Assembly (NCBI GenBank): GCA_003952965.2 | Contig: CM025851.1 | Coordinates: forward strand, 22,482,779-22,546,778 | Origin: Morella rubra | Taxonomy: Eukaryota; Streptophyta; Magnoliopsida; Fagales; Myricaceae | Direction of reading: 5' to 3' | DNA: 64,000 nucleotides | Part shown: positions 44,421 to 56,345 of the stretch, piece after piece | Position numbering within the stretch: position 1 is the first letter of the stretch | Layout of the letters: every line of letters starts with the position of its first letter | Program-made: the position numbers and the translations under genes | Notes under the pieces: model-generated | Told to the model about the DNA's origin: nothing | The model's input: the letters and a program-made list of their open reading frames with translations, nothing else | Databases searched by the model: none

Positions 44421-46728
44421 AGACATTGAGGAAGAGCAGATCGCAGCTCAAACGGGGTAAGGAGCGGTAGACGATGCAGCTCGACCTGCGGGCCACCAAG
44501 CTTCTTGAACGCTTCGGTCGCTTGACGATCTCGTTAGACAAAGGTTCGACCGACAGCAAGACTAGATAGATTAGTTGGGGAACAAGGTCGAGCGCCTTAG
44601 CGGTTCGGTCGATGCGATGCAGAGGACGGTTGATTCACTTTAATAGTCCAGTTTTTATGTCTTCTTTTTGGGTTATGTACTTATTTTGGGATAATGTTAT
44701 TTTTGACACTTTGATATTTATTTTGTTAGTTTTGTACTTATTTTGGATATGATGGACACTTCTTTATGGACATTTCTATATGGACAATTGTTATCTTTAT
44801 GTTTATATTGCTGGTTTGTACTAATTTTTATGTTTATGTCTCTTTTTTTTAATTAAGTTACGTTATCAAATGAAAGCGTTCAAGGTAAAAAAGTATTAAT
44901 GGAACTTTATATAACCCAAGAAGCCAAGAATAATTTTTGCAAAACATACGATTTTAACCAATGAACACATAAAAATTCCAAACACTTAAATATTGTGGGA
45001 GTTTGAGTGAAACTAGAGTGAACTCGGTTTCAACTGAAAAATTTAAATCCCCACTTACTATAACTCAGTGTGCATTTGAAACTTTCGGTGCCAACTAACA
45101 TTTCTAAAGTTTGAATAATAACAGAGTTAGAGTTCAAACTACAGCACAGTTCAGACGTTGATAATTTAGTTTGAACAGAACGGAAAGTTCGGACCACTAA
45201 TTTTACTAGTTCGCACTTTTTTCCTCTAGTTCGCACTTTCAATTTTTTTTCCAGGATTCCTCCGCCACGTTAAAGTTCACGTTTTTATATGGAAGTAAAC
45301 ATCAAAACGATGTCATACTTACCAGTTCAAACTTATGTTTTATTGGTTTGGACTAGTTTGCCTGAGGTTCGAACTAAGTCACATGAATTCTGTATCCAGT
45401 TCGAACTTCAAATTTTAATTTTCGCGGGCTTCCTCCTGCCACGTTAAAATGAACGTTTTAAGTTGAAACTAAAACATCAAAACGACGTCGCGTGAACCAG
45501 TTCGAACTGAGGCTACCTTAGTTTGGACCACCCTAATCACTTTAATTGGCCATGACTGTCATTCCTAAGTTCGAACTTATATGTTCTAGTCCAAACTAAT
45601 GTATATTGAGTTCACACGTTTATATGTTCTAGTTTGAACATATATTTCATTTGACTTTCATGTGACCCGCAAATTTTGTTTCCCGGCATTTTCAATCCGA
45701 ATTGGTATAAGTAAGTGCGAATGACCTTATGTTAGTTCGAACATATCTGTTTTAGGTTGAACGAATATATGTTAGTGCGAACTATATATTCACATTGGAT
45801 TACTCATTATGGTAATGTGTGTTAAACTCATTATGCTATTACGATGTACTTACCATATTTTTATTACATGTACACTAATGTGTGTTAAATGTCGTCTTTA
45901 TTTCATGTACCTACCATGTTGTGATCATATGTACACCAATGAAGTGATGAAGATCATTATGCTAACTTGAAGACATTGATAATGAGTGTAGCACATGTGA
46001 GTTAATGTGTGATAAACTCATTTTGTTAGAATGTGTTTAATACAGTTTGATAACCCGATGATATTATGAGCACATTAGTATAGATGTGCAAGATGTGTTA
46101 AGCAAATGTATGTTAGAGTTGGCACATTAGTAATAAGTGTAGCACGTGTGTTAATATGTGTTACACTCCAAGGTGCTAAGGAGTGCTAACTCAAATTGAT
46201 GTACCTACCATGTTTTGTTCACATTATTTTCATCATTAGAAAGTGTTAATCAAATTGTGATTGAATTGTAAATTGGTACGTGTTTTTTAAATGATTGTAG
46301 TTTGTTTAACATTCGAACTTCGAATATTACGTTCCAACTGGGCCAAACACAAGTTACGTCTTCGTAATGTCCAGTGCGAACTAAGTTGAGAATAAGTCGA
46401 ACTAAGATATCTACAAACGACGCCATAATGATTAGTTCGGACCAATATATATACACTCTCAACCATATATATGTCTAGTAGGAACATATATTTCATCTGA
46501 GTGGAGGCAAAAAAAAAAATTTTGTTTGAGTTTCAAATGATTGCTCAAATATCATCTCTCGGTTTTTTAAGTTGGACCATGGATTATGTAAGTGCGAACA
46601 AGGTGAGGTCAGTTCGAACATGAATGAATGGGAACCAAACGGTGTCGTCCAACTTACTAGCTTAGTCCGAACTTAAGTATTCTAGTTCGAATTGGGAACA
46701 CAGACTTAAAAAAAAACTTAGCAGCTTC

Positions 46729-46980
46729 GTGCATACCCATTTGTGCATGAAGCTGCTGAACAAAAAGGGAACTTTAGGCTGGGCAAAAGGAGATTCTAGG
46801 GTTGTGGTGACCGAGAACACCGAAGAGAACATTGTAATCGAATTTGTGGGGAGATTGGGGTCTTGGGTGGCTCGAAAAATCACGATATCTTTGTGGGTTT
46901 TGTGGGTGAGCGTAGGTGTGAGGGCATTTGGGGAGGTTGTTTCTGGCCAAGCTCCGGTCAGAAGTTCCATTGAGGTACGT
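46729..46980 (+). other. Possible exon in the CACTA element, unknown function
   Basis: An open frame reading VVVTENTEENIVIEFVGRLGSW runs up to a good GT donor (GTACGT at about 46975). No domain is recognised. It precedes the Transposase_24-like exons in the same orientation and could be an upstream exon of that gene. Confidence 0.3.
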
Positions 46981-47529
46981 TCGTTTCACATCTACTTCAG
47001 TTTTCGTTTCTCCTCTCCTTTGAATGCTGTTGATTCGAAGGTTAATTTTGTATGAGCTATTTTGGGAGGAAACCTCAAGAATTTGTACGATTTGCTGAAA
47101 TCTCCAACCAGGTTTGGTGTCTGGATGAAATCCCTATGTTTTTTACATGCTTCCAAATTATTATTTCATGGTTGGGGTCCTTGTTGTGGTTATTCAGTCA
47201 TTGGGTTTCTGCAGAATTTGTGTCTGTCCGCTGTAGTTCGAACTACATATTTGTCTGTTGAAACATATTTATATTGGTCGAACTGAATATTTGTCTGTTA
47301 AAACTTATTTATATTGGTTCAAACTGAATATTTGTCTGTTGTAACTGTGCTTTGCAACTCTGTCAACTCTGATATATTGTTCAAATTGAATTCTATTGCA
47401 TGAGATATATGGTGGGAACTGATGAGATTATTGTTGGAACTTGTGTCACGTATGTTTAAACATTTACTCTGAAGTCAGAACTTATAAGGAAGTGGGAAGG
47501 AATAAGGAAGTGGTTGTTCGACACCCCCA

Positions 47530-48666
47530 TCCCGATATGGATGAAGATACCTAGGCAAAATTGTGCGACATGTTTGCTGATCCAAAATATGAGGTACATG
47601 TATATCTTTGAGTACAATTAGTAATTCCGAACGCGTTTAACCATTTATCATGAAACTGTTTAAGGAAAAGTGTAAAGTAAACACTAAAAATAGAAAGGGC
47701 TTGACGGTTTTCCACACAGTGGTACAAGGATGTTTGCTCGATATCGAAAAGTGTTGGTAAGTGATATAATTCTTACTTGTATATGGCTATGTTTATTTAC
47801 TTCATTACTAACTTGTTGTAATTCTCTAGGAAATTTCCCCATCTGTAACTTCAGAGATTGGGCCTGCTGAATTGTATGCTGCATCCCACAAGCGGAAAAA
47901 TGGGGACTGGTTGTCTGATGTTGCTAAGGACAATCATGTGAGTACACTTACATTGACCCATTTGGTATGATTTTTGTTTCAAACTGTTAATAGTTATTGT
48001 CATCCTTAATGGTTGTACTTGGTAATAGATTGTTGGTTGGTGGTTGTGTTGGTACTTGATTGTGCTGGTTAGTGGTTTCTTGAAGTTATTGGAATACTTT
48101 GTTGCTTGTGTTGGTAGCTATATGAGATTTTTGTACTCAGGAATAGTCCTACTATAGCCGTTATGCTGCGGATTTACTACAGCTATCACTTGTAGAGTCC
48201 TTTTCATTCATCACATATTATAATTGGATATATATATCAAATGAATGTAAAATTAATATTAATTATTCATCTTATGGCACGTTTTTTGCAAGAAAAGATG
48301 AGGGAATTGCAAGAGCAAGCTATCTCAGATGGGAGGTCCTACACCGACATTGATATCCTCCATCAGGTCCTAGGCCCCAAGCCTGGTTATGTGAGGGGGT
48401 TGGGGTGAGCAGTGAAGCCTCCAAGAACCTCAGGTTCATCATCCACCAGTGTAGTGCGATAATTAAGAGAGGCACAGCTGGAGATAGATAGATTTAAAAT
48501 GGAACGGGAAGCTGAGGTAGAGCATATGAGAATAGAGCGGGAAGCAGAGATGGAGCGCATGCGAGCTGAGCGACAACAAGAAATGAAGGAGTTGGAGGAC
48601 AGATTGATGAGGGAAATGAAGGAGCGCATGAATGATTTAATGGCAAACTCGTCCCACGGTTTGTAG
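47530..48666 (+). pseudogene. Ptta/En-Spm-type transposon protein (Transposase_24-like), broken
   Basis: Exon-like pieces appear in order: LCDMFADPKYE (to a GT near 47593), KEKCKVNTKNRKGLTVFHT (about 47665-47755, followed by GTAAGTG), then EIGPAELYAASHKRKNGDW (about 47850-47940). The last is MRELQEQAISDGRSYTDID with LGPKPGYVRGLG (48299-48410), followed by a long acidic/basic coiled coil to 48666. This is the layout of PF03004 proteins, which accompany CACTA/Ptta elements and are thought to bind DNA rather than catalyse transposition. Stops near 47552, 48408 and 48462 break the reading frame. Confidence 0.6.
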
Positions 48667-49928
48667 ACCCTATTCCCATATCCATTGTTGGACAATGTGA
48701 CTTATATTGTTTTGGACTTATGTTGGACTTATGTTAGTTTAAATTGATGATTATTTTGGACATATGTTATTTTAGATTTATGTTTGCCTAGTACCATTAC
48801 ATTATAAACAATGTTTAACATTTGGAGAATGATGTTATTTTTGTAACTTTGACTTATGAAGACCTGTATTGATTTCTTTTATGGATGATAGTACTTTGTA
48901 ATATATTGTAGCACATTTATGTATGGGTTTATTGAGGTATTTTGGTTTTAATTTTTTGAGATTCTGCATAAATTACAGGTCTCATTTCGAACCTACGTTT
49001 TCCAAGTTCGAACATGTATAAAATTACAGGTCCTAGTTGGGACTTATATAATATAAGTTCGAACTGACTTCTATCGGGTCCGATAACCAATGGTTCGGAC
49101 TAAAACTATAATGTTCGAACCGAAACTCTACAAGTCCAAACTCACTAAGTTCCAACATCATTTTATTAGTTACAACCAGTATATACTAAGTTCGAACATA
49201 AGTCGAACACACAATTGTCCGAACTGTACTTTGAGCCGTTCAAACTTTGTTTTCAGTTCGCACTAAACTCGGGCAGTTGAAACTTCATAATAGTTTGGAC
49301 TAAGTTTTACGGTTTGAACTACATGTCTGTTGGGACTAATTATGTTCATGTTCGGTTCGGACTAAGTTTTAAAAGTTCGAATCAGTTTTAGTTCGGACTT
49401 CGGTTGTAATGTTGGCACTTACATTAAGTTCGGACAAACTTATACTGGTTCGAACTGAAAGTCGTTTGGACTTATGTTTTAAGGTTTGGACTTATTTAAG
49501 TTCGGACGCGTTTATGTTTGTTCGAACTATTGGAAGTTCAGACTAAGTTTGAGTTTGTTCAAACAATGACCCAGTTAGGACTATTAGTTCCATGTCCAAA
49601 CTGTTTACCCGTTTGATAGTAGTCCGAACTGGTTTGTAGTTCGGACGCAGATCACTGGAAGTGGGTCTTTTGGAACGGATTCAGACCTTCAGTCCAAACT
49701 ATGATATTTTTAGTTCAAACTATCAAAATTTGGGTCAGTTGCAGGTTTAGCGTCCTAGAAAACCTTCTGGGACGCGGCTATTGGGACGGCGCTTTGGGAC
49801 ACCATAAAACGTCCCAAAAGCTCTTTCGAGACGATTTATTGGGACAGCGCTTTGTAGTGAATGCTTATAAAGAAATTATTTCTGATGGCAACCAGCTTGA
49901 ATTTCACATGCTAGTACTAGACCAACAA

Positions 49929-50411
49929 GTACCCTCCAATGCATTTATAACTATTCTCTTATAATAGTGTATAAATTAAAATATTATGATGTCCACCAAA
50001 ATAAATAGAAAAAATGTTGGTTTTCAGTTAATGATGGGATACACATTTAACATTTTTGTCGTGGAAGGCATTTCACGTGGTACATTGCTTTACAAAAAGA
50101 TTATTCCTATTTAGATTTTTGTGACACGTGGCTTCGCATCTCGTACTGGGACTTCATCTGAGGGCATGACTTTTTGGATTGCATCTCTCAGTTGAATTTT
50201 GGAATAGAAAATGACTTTTGACATATCGTATAATGTAAGCCATTTGCCGTAAAACGTCCTTTCGTTTTTTTTTTTTCCATTATTTTATGTGGTGTTGAGT
50301 GTTTAAATTTTAGAATATTTTTGACAAATCGATTTTTTATATTTATTATAGTAAAAAATGATGTATAATGTAAGCCATTTGGCCGTTTTTATTTTTCTTA
50401 TTTTTTAAAAA

Positions 50412-50466
<55 letters not shown>

Positions 50467-50993
50467 TATTATTTTAATTTTTTTTTTTTTTTTTTTTTAA
50501 TTTGTTTTTTTTTTATTTTTAGTTTTTTATTTTTTTTTTGTTTTTTTTATTAAATTAAATTATATATATATAGAGTCCTTTTCATTTTTTTTTCACATTT
50601 TATGTGGTATGTATGTGGTTTAAAAATTTTTTACTGTTTAGAAGATGGTAAAAGAAATTAGAAGGATAGAGAATATTGATGACGATTTTTTATATTATTA
50701 TAGTAAAAGAAGATAAATGAAAAATTATTTTTAGTTATGTATATTAGCCAAAATGTTGGTCTTCAAAAATTTTGACTAACATTATCATCTATCTATATAT
50801 CTTTATATATCTCTCTACCCCTGGACACATGTTACCATAGATTTGAAGGTCAAGTGTGCTAATGAATAGTCTTGGTAATCAATAACTAACATGTCATCTG
50901 TTTGATGATTCATTCCTCTAAATGCATATGTTGGGCGTGCATCGATTAATTAAGTAGTTTTGAATGATAAATTAGAACTAACTACTGCTACAG
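49929..50993 (+). other. NLR intron with long T-rich tract
   Basis: Intron inferred between the GT at 49929-49930 and the AG at 50992-50993 of the NLR relic. It contains an almost pure T/A low-complexity tract (about 50405-50560) and no gene. Confidence 0.55.
50405..50560. repeat. Poly-T low-complexity tract
   Basis: About 150 bp of T with sparse A, C and G. Length is likely unreliable in the assembly. Confidence 0.9.
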
Positions 50994-51223
50994 GTCGTGT
51001 TCCCCAGATTGGAGAAGTTGGAATTGTCCTCGATAACATTGTAAGAGATGACAAACTCTTCTTGCAGATTAAGAAACATCAAACTTACATCCTTCGAGGT
51101 TTCAGAACTTATCATACTTGACTGTGAAGGGCACTTGTAATAGAAGATATATATTCTCACTTTTTACAGCTGCATCAATGTGCAACTCAAAATTCTTAAA
51201 GTATCCCAATACAAGAATATGGA

Positions 51224-52223
51224 NNNNNNNNNNNNNNNNNNNNNNNNNNNNNNNNNNNNNNNNNNNNNNNNNNNNNNNNNNNNNNNNNNNNNNNNNNNNN
51301 NNNNNNNNNNNNNNNNNNNNNNNNNNNNNNNNNNNNNNNNNNNNNNNNNNNNNNNNNNNNNNNNNNNNNNNNNNNNNNNNNNNNNNNNNNNNNNNNNNNN
51401 NNNNNNNNNNNNNNNNNNNNNNNNNNNNNNNNNNNNNNNNNNNNNNNNNNNNNNNNNNNNNNNNNNNNNNNNNNNNNNNNNNNNNNNNNNNNNNNNNNNN
51501 NNNNNNNNNNNNNNNNNNNNNNNNNNNNNNNNNNNNNNNNNNNNNNNNNNNNNNNNNNNNNNNNNNNNNNNNNNNNNNNNNNNNNNNNNNNNNNNNNNNN
51601 NNNNNNNNNNNNNNNNNNNNNNNNNNNNNNNNNNNNNNNNNNNNNNNNNNNNNNNNNNNNNNNNNNNNNNNNNNNNNNNNNNNNNNNNNNNNNNNNNNNN
51701 NNNNNNNNNNNNNNNNNNNNNNNNNNNNNNNNNNNNNNNNNNNNNNNNNNNNNNNNNNNNNNNNNNNNNNNNNNNNNNNNNNNNNNNNNNNNNNNNNNNN
51801 NNNNNNNNNNNNNNNNNNNNNNNNNNNNNNNNNNNNNNNNNNNNNNNNNNNNNNNNNNNNNNNNNNNNNNNNNNNNNNNNNNNNNNNNNNNNNNNNNNNN
51901 NNNNNNNNNNNNNNNNNNNNNNNNNNNNNNNNNNNNNNNNNNNNNNNNNNNNNNNNNNNNNNNNNNNNNNNNNNNNNNNNNNNNNNNNNNNNNNNNNNNN
52001 NNNNNNNNNNNNNNNNNNNNNNNNNNNNNNNNNNNNNNNNNNNNNNNNNNNNNNNNNNNNNNNNNNNNNNNNNNNNNNNNNNNNNNNNNNNNNNNNNNNN
52101 NNNNNNNNNNNNNNNNNNNNNNNNNNNNNNNNNNNNNNNNNNNNNNNNNNNNNNNNNNNNNNNNNNNNNNNNNNNNNNNNNNNNNNNNNNNNNNNNNNNN
52201 NNNNNNNNNNNNNNNNNNNNNNN
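51224..52223. other. Assembly gap, exactly 1000 N
   Basis: A round-number N run is the usual placeholder for a gap of unknown size. Open frames that span it are meaningless. The 3' end of the NLR relic is lost in it. Confidence 0.99.
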
Positions 52224-54568
52224 GATCGGAGCTGGGGAAAAGGATCAACGCCTAGGCAGATAGGTTTGTCTATTTTAATTCTTCCTCCACAAACAAATAT
52301 TCTCCTCATCATTGCCAACGACTTCTCGACCTCGCCTACTCTACGGAATCTCTAAATAAGGGAGATCAGAGGAATGATCCTGAAAAAGCTTTGATACCAC
52401 TCTAGTCATCTAACCTGTTAGAGCTTTATCTTAAATTTGATGAGACACCGGACCTTTTTTAAACTGTTTGTTCACACTTCAATCATAAAGGCCCTCCATT
52501 AAACAAATCCAAGTTTGTGGTCTACCTATATTTCTCGAGTAAGTTACAATCCCACCACCTCGTTAAACAACCGCAGCTTTCATTTGTTTTCTCTGTTTCT
52601 CATCGCATGATCATGTTAGTTTTTGACTAGAGGAGGAAGATTCTTTTTAAGTGGGTCTTCTTAATTTCCACCAAATATATATAACACCCTGCATGCTTTT
52701 CACGTAGTAATCTTTATATTAGCTGCTCAATTATTTTATGAGCATCTTGACTAAAATATTAAGCAGGCCATTATGAGTTCTACCAAGAATGAGCCGTCAT
52801 GGGGATCACTTTTTCTAATGTTTGAGCATGTCCATTGAGTTCATGCTGACCAGTTGAGTTATATCCCTTGTATAATTATTTCTAGAAGTATTTGCCCCCT
52901 GTCCCTTCATTTTCAAGTGATCTGAATATAATTAAGATTCTCTTTGGGTATTTTAGAGTAAGAAAATTGTTGACTGTAGATTGGAATAGAAGGTACGAAC
53001 TCTCTAGTGATCTGAATATATATGATCACCGTCTGAGTTGGATCGAAGCGGGTCTTTTAACCCTGCTAGGCGCTAGCTGGATATCTCCAAGTCTTGTGTC
53101 TTGCATGAATGCAGCTTAAGATTGCTGCAATCTTGAAGAATCTAGACCTACCACATGAGGGGCACGTCTCGACAAAGGAGTTGGCGACAATTTGGTTGCC
53201 TTAGAGACTTCAAGCGAAAGGGGTTTTGAAGTACCACTTGCCTCAGTTGCCTGCATCTATTCTACTCAAGAGTACGTTAAGGCCAAAGAAGCATCAGAGG
53301 ATTATTGGTGTTGAAAAGTTAAAGAGCATTATCTTGTCCTGGGTTATGTAGCACTGAGTTGTCGTTTTATTGTACTTGGTCATGCAGCAGTATCCACTAA
53401 TTTTGGGGACCCTTGCATCTTGCTTCAATCTTGTCAATCCTCTTGCGATTCTTGGGAGTACATAATTCAACATTAACTTCTGAACTACCCCCCGTTTGGT
53501 GAGGAAGAAAAAGGAAATGAACTGTATGTGCATCTATGACATTAGAGGAAAACTACTGTCTTAATCAAAAGCAAATGCTGGTGGTTGTAGAGAGGACATT
53601 ATTATCTTTCCTCGCCTCAGTTTCAAATGTTTTAAATGTTTTCAACCACACCTTTCCGAACAATAGGACAATAGATTGAGGTGAGGAGGAGGAGGGCTGA
53701 GTCTGCTTTTGGGGAATAGGTACCAAAACAGTAGTTTTGTTTTTTTCTTGGTTGTTGGGAATGGGATGGGGATGCTAGCTAACACAGTATTCAAGTATGG
53801 AGGGGTCCAACACAAATCCCATTTCCAGAGAAAGAACAAAAGCAAAAGCTTTGATCTTCACTTTCTCTATTCCCATGGGCGAAGATCTGCCTTTCCCTTT
53901 ACCATCAAACCCTCTCTCTCATTCTCGTTTTGCTTGCGATTTCGATCTCGAATCTCTTATTTTTTTTACTCTCCTCTTTTTCTTTCTTTCCTTCTTTCCT
54001 TTTTTTTTTCCCCCCTTCTATCCTGTCAAACTGAACTGTCAATATCTACCTAAGAGTTAGATCGCGATCATCCCCACATCATTCTTTTCAGGAAAAATCA
54101 AACTTCCAATTCGCTTTCTCTCTGTTTTCTGAAAAGGAGAAATGCAGCATTTGCGCACATAATGTGCCAGATATAGAGGAGGGGGTAAAGATACAAAATC
54201 GGTCGACCCAAGGACAAAAAGATAACAGTCCCTCCCCCCAGCCCACCAAAAGAAAAAACGCTGGTATACAGATCATCAAGGCATTACATTCCATCAATAT
54301 AGAAGAAGACACATAATTTTATAAACCGGTCAATCAAGCTCAAAAGTGTTCTAAATATGACTAGCTGCATATAAAAGTTAAACACCACAGTCAGTAATTC
54401 ATATCAACTAATTTTGGTCCCTGGCCTAACGTATCAGAATTGACAATTTATTGGTGCTTTTGGATCATCTTGAGTTGGTCAAGCTTAAACCGATTAGAAC
54501 TTGAAAGACTTCGTGCATTTTCAACACAGGGAATGTATATAATTTTGCTCTGTTTGATAAATTCAAAA
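52224..54568. other. Intergenic between the gap and the BIG GRAIN 1-like gene
   Basis: No gene is supported. Short open stretches (52892-53119, 53294-53533, 53709-54060) show no recognisable domain. A T/C-rich run is at 53960-54015. The last few hundred bases before 54569 should include the 3' UTR of the minus-strand gene. Confidence 0.4.
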
Positions 54569-55933
54569 TTACAACATCAAGCCATTAGCGATGGCCTTAT
54601 TAGTTACAACGTGAGTAGTTTCATACACCGGAAGCTCTTCACAATACCTATCGTTCCCAATTGCCACTAGGTGATCAAGCTCGAAAAGATCCGAGCTCGA
54701 ACAACTCGCTGCATCATCACCTTCGTATTCATCCTCATCATACCTGCCACGAAAATCTCTCATAATTAACTCGTTCTTTCTCTGATTTTGATGGTAATTT
54801 TTAAGAAACTCTCTAGCCGCCTCTTCCACACGGCGGGTTTTCTCCATGACATGGGATTTGAGCTCTTCTTCATCCGTTCTAGTTGGTGATCGACCTTTTT
54901 TCCACGCAGTCGACACCCTCATTGGCATTATACTGGCGTCTTCTTCTTCGTACAAGCATTTATGCCCGCATGGCCGACAATCTTCGTCGACAATAACACT
55001 TACCGGGCAGAATCGGACCGTCCGCTTAACCCCATTCCGTTGCTTTTCCCGAGAAGAAGGTGATTTTTTGCTTAGGCATGATCTCGAAAATGAAGAAGCG
55101 GAAGAACAGGTGGACTCTTGCACCGACTTGGATTTCCTGAACCCACTTGCATCATCGTTTCGTCCAGTTGACGACAAGTTCTTTGTTTTCTTTGTATTGC
55201 CTGTCGTGAAAAGAGAATTGAGGAAATTCGCGAGGCGGCCACCTGGTGAAATCGGCTGTTTCACCTTCTTTAGATTGGCGTAAATCTTTCGAGCCCTCGA
55301 TTTTGACTCAGTCACAGCTTCCTCACCCTTTGGAGTATCTCCTGTAGCAGAACTATAATGGCAGTCATCGAACACATGCAATTCCCGCTGTTCGTGAAAC
55401 AGTGCTCTCTGTTTTTTCTCCGACCTCTCTGGTCGAGCTGAGACGCCGGTCCTTACCGGCCTCGGCCTGGAAGGTAACGAACAAGAGAATTTGGATTTCA
55501 GACCATACATGGACTCAGTATCAGAGGAAGAAAAACCTCCGGAACTAGAATCTGAGGAGCTTGAAGTAGAGCTGAAGAACAAAACATCATGGTCGTGATC
55601 ATGCTCCTGCAGCTGTGATTTCACCGGTTCTGCCAAATACTCTCTACGACCGGTGCCGACCTTTTCGCTGACCTTCTTATCCATCAATTTCTCGATTAAA
55701 CAGGCTCGGCGAAGATTCGCCGCCGCTTCCTCTTCCGTCGCTCTATTGTTTTTTCCACTACCTCTGCCCTGCTTCTTTCCCATTGGTTCCCTGTAAAATT
55801 TCAAATCTTCAGTCCTTATGTCCCCTTCATCAATGGAACGGTAAATTTTGTCGAGAAGAGTAGAAGAGAATGATGGGGTCTTCTTCTCATGGTTGTATCT
55901 ATCTTCTCTAAGTGTTTTCTCCCGCCTATACAT
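54569..55933 (-). CDS. BIG GRAIN 1-like protein, single exon, intact
   Basis: 454 codons from ATG 55933 with no interruption. Family blocks are all present: SFSSTLLDKIYRSID (21-35), SSSDTESMYG (135-144), SPGGRLANFLNSLFTTGN (229-246), RTVRFCPVSVIVDED (304-318), SCSSSDLFELDHL (410-422) and a C terminus with CEELPVYETTHVVTNKAIANG (431-451). A His/Asp run (HDHDHD, 111-116) and Ser-rich stretches lie between. In rice, BIG GRAIN 1 is a plasma-membrane-associated positive regulator of auxin response and transport that increases grain size; eudicot relatives are less studied. Length and single-exon structure fit the family. It is transcribed away from the large palindrome, whose left arm contains its promoter. 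The exact paralogue letter cannot be decided here. Confidence 0.9.
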   Translation of the reverse strand: MYRREKTLREDRYNHEKKTPSFSSTLLDKIYRSIDEGDIRTEDLKFYREPMGKKQGRGSGKNNRATEEEAAANLRRACLIEKLMDKKVSEKVGTGRREYLAEPVKSQLQEHDHDHDVLFFSSTSSSSDSSSGGFSSSDTESMYGLKSKFSCSLPSRPRPVRTGVSARPERSEKKQRALFHEQRELHVFDDCHYSSATGDTPKGEEAVTESKSRARKIYANLKKVKQPISPGGRLANFLNSLFTTGNTKKTKNLSSTGRNDDASGFRKSKSVQESTCSSASSFSRSCLSKKSPSSREKQRNGVKRTVRFCPVSVIVDEDCRPCGHKCLYEEEDASIMPMRVSTAWKKGRSPTRTDEEELKSHVMEKTRRVEEAAREFLKNYHQNQRKNELIMRDFRGRYDEDEYEGDDAASCSSSDLFELDHLVAIGNDRYCEELPVYETTHVVTNKAIANGLML

Positions 55934-56345
55934 CTTTTATGTACGAAGAATGCAATGGAAATTTGTTTGAGGCAGAGAGAGAGAGAGGAAATGATGGAAC
56001 AAGGAGCGTGACAAAAGGGAAGTGTAGGTATGAAGGCTGTTCCTCAGTTCCTGTCTGCTAAGGAGGAATCAAAAGCTGGAACCGAAGGCTAGGAAAATCA
56101 TGCGAAACAAACTGCTAGGTAGAGGAACCGGACATTTATTGTAGCATACAGTCGGCTTTCTCTTTCTGAAATTTTACTGTGGTTGGAAACGACAGAAGTA
56201 AACAGGAAATAACAGAGCTATTGATGCTTCTGAGACAGAGAGAGAGTTTTTGCAGAGAGGGAGAGAGAGAGAGAGTAATGAGAGCAAACTGGCACGCCTT
56301 AAGGATGCAGGGAACAGGGAGTGAGAGAGAGACTTTATAAAGGTC
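55934..56345 (-). promoter_or_regulatory. 5' UTR and core promoter of the BIG GRAIN 1-like gene
   Basis: TTTATAAA at 56334-56341 is a good TATA box for leftward transcription, placing the start near 56305 and giving a leader of about 370 bp. The leader carries several GAGAGAGA runs (55976-55990, 56231-56245, 56259-56276), typical of plant leaders. From 56204 upward the sequence is duplicated in the right palindrome arm. Confidence 0.6.

Larger units (their letters stand above)
43440..49740. repeat. Dispersed GTTCGAAC-type motif arrays in the CACTA element
   Basis: The palindrome GTTCGAAC and near variants (GTTCGGAC, GTGCGAAC, GTTCAAAC) recur every few tens of bases. They are densest at 45000-46700 and 48980-49740, usually as AGTTCGAACT(A/T). 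At least a dozen exact GTTCGAAC copies are visible. They could be binding sites for the element's own accessory protein, by analogy with TNPA sites. Confidence 0.8.
43138..49859 (+). mobile_element. CACTA (En/Spm) transposon, 6.7 kb, inserted in the NLR
   Basis: Left end CACTACAAG at 43138, right end TTGTAGTG to 49859, with the 3-bp duplication AAT on both sides (43135-43137 and 49860-49862). Subterminal regions are rich in TTGGGACG / CGTCCCAAA repeats (43158-43560 and 49760-49855). Internal DNA holds fragments of a Ptta/En-Spm-type protein and a plant transposon domain, but no TNPD-type DDE transposase. It is therefore likely non-autonomous or decayed. The host LRR frame reads through when the element is ignored. 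Confidence 0.92.
40417..51223 (+). pseudogene. CC-NBS-LRR disease-resistance gene (At4g27190-like), multiply broken and split by a CACTA element
   Basis: From ATG 40417 (MEQIVVSIGEIIAKY) the plus strand encodes a coiled-coil domain, then NB-ARC from about 40902. NB-ARC has the P-loop GMGGVGKTT, kinase-2 TLVILDDIW, RNBS-B LKLISRNRD, GLPL box CGGLPVAL and an MHD box reading MHG (MHGIVRDVG near 41804). LRRs follow to 43137 and, after the CACTA insertion, from 49860. Such proteins sense pathogen effectors. Lesions: TAA 40489, frameshift near 40900, TGA 41160, and frameshifts near 41800, 42165, 42430, 42550 and 43085. The exon ends at a GT donor (49929); an intron runs to the AG at 50992-50993. 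The next LRR exon (VVFPRLEKLELSSI) is also broken and runs into the assembly gap. Confidence 0.9.

Noticed and set aside
51118-52355. Four long open frames of 350-391 codons
   Set aside because: They consist almost wholly of the N-filled assembly gap.
54846-55283. 145-codon plus-strand frame
   Set aside because: It is a shadow of the intact BIG GRAIN 1-like gene on the minus strand.
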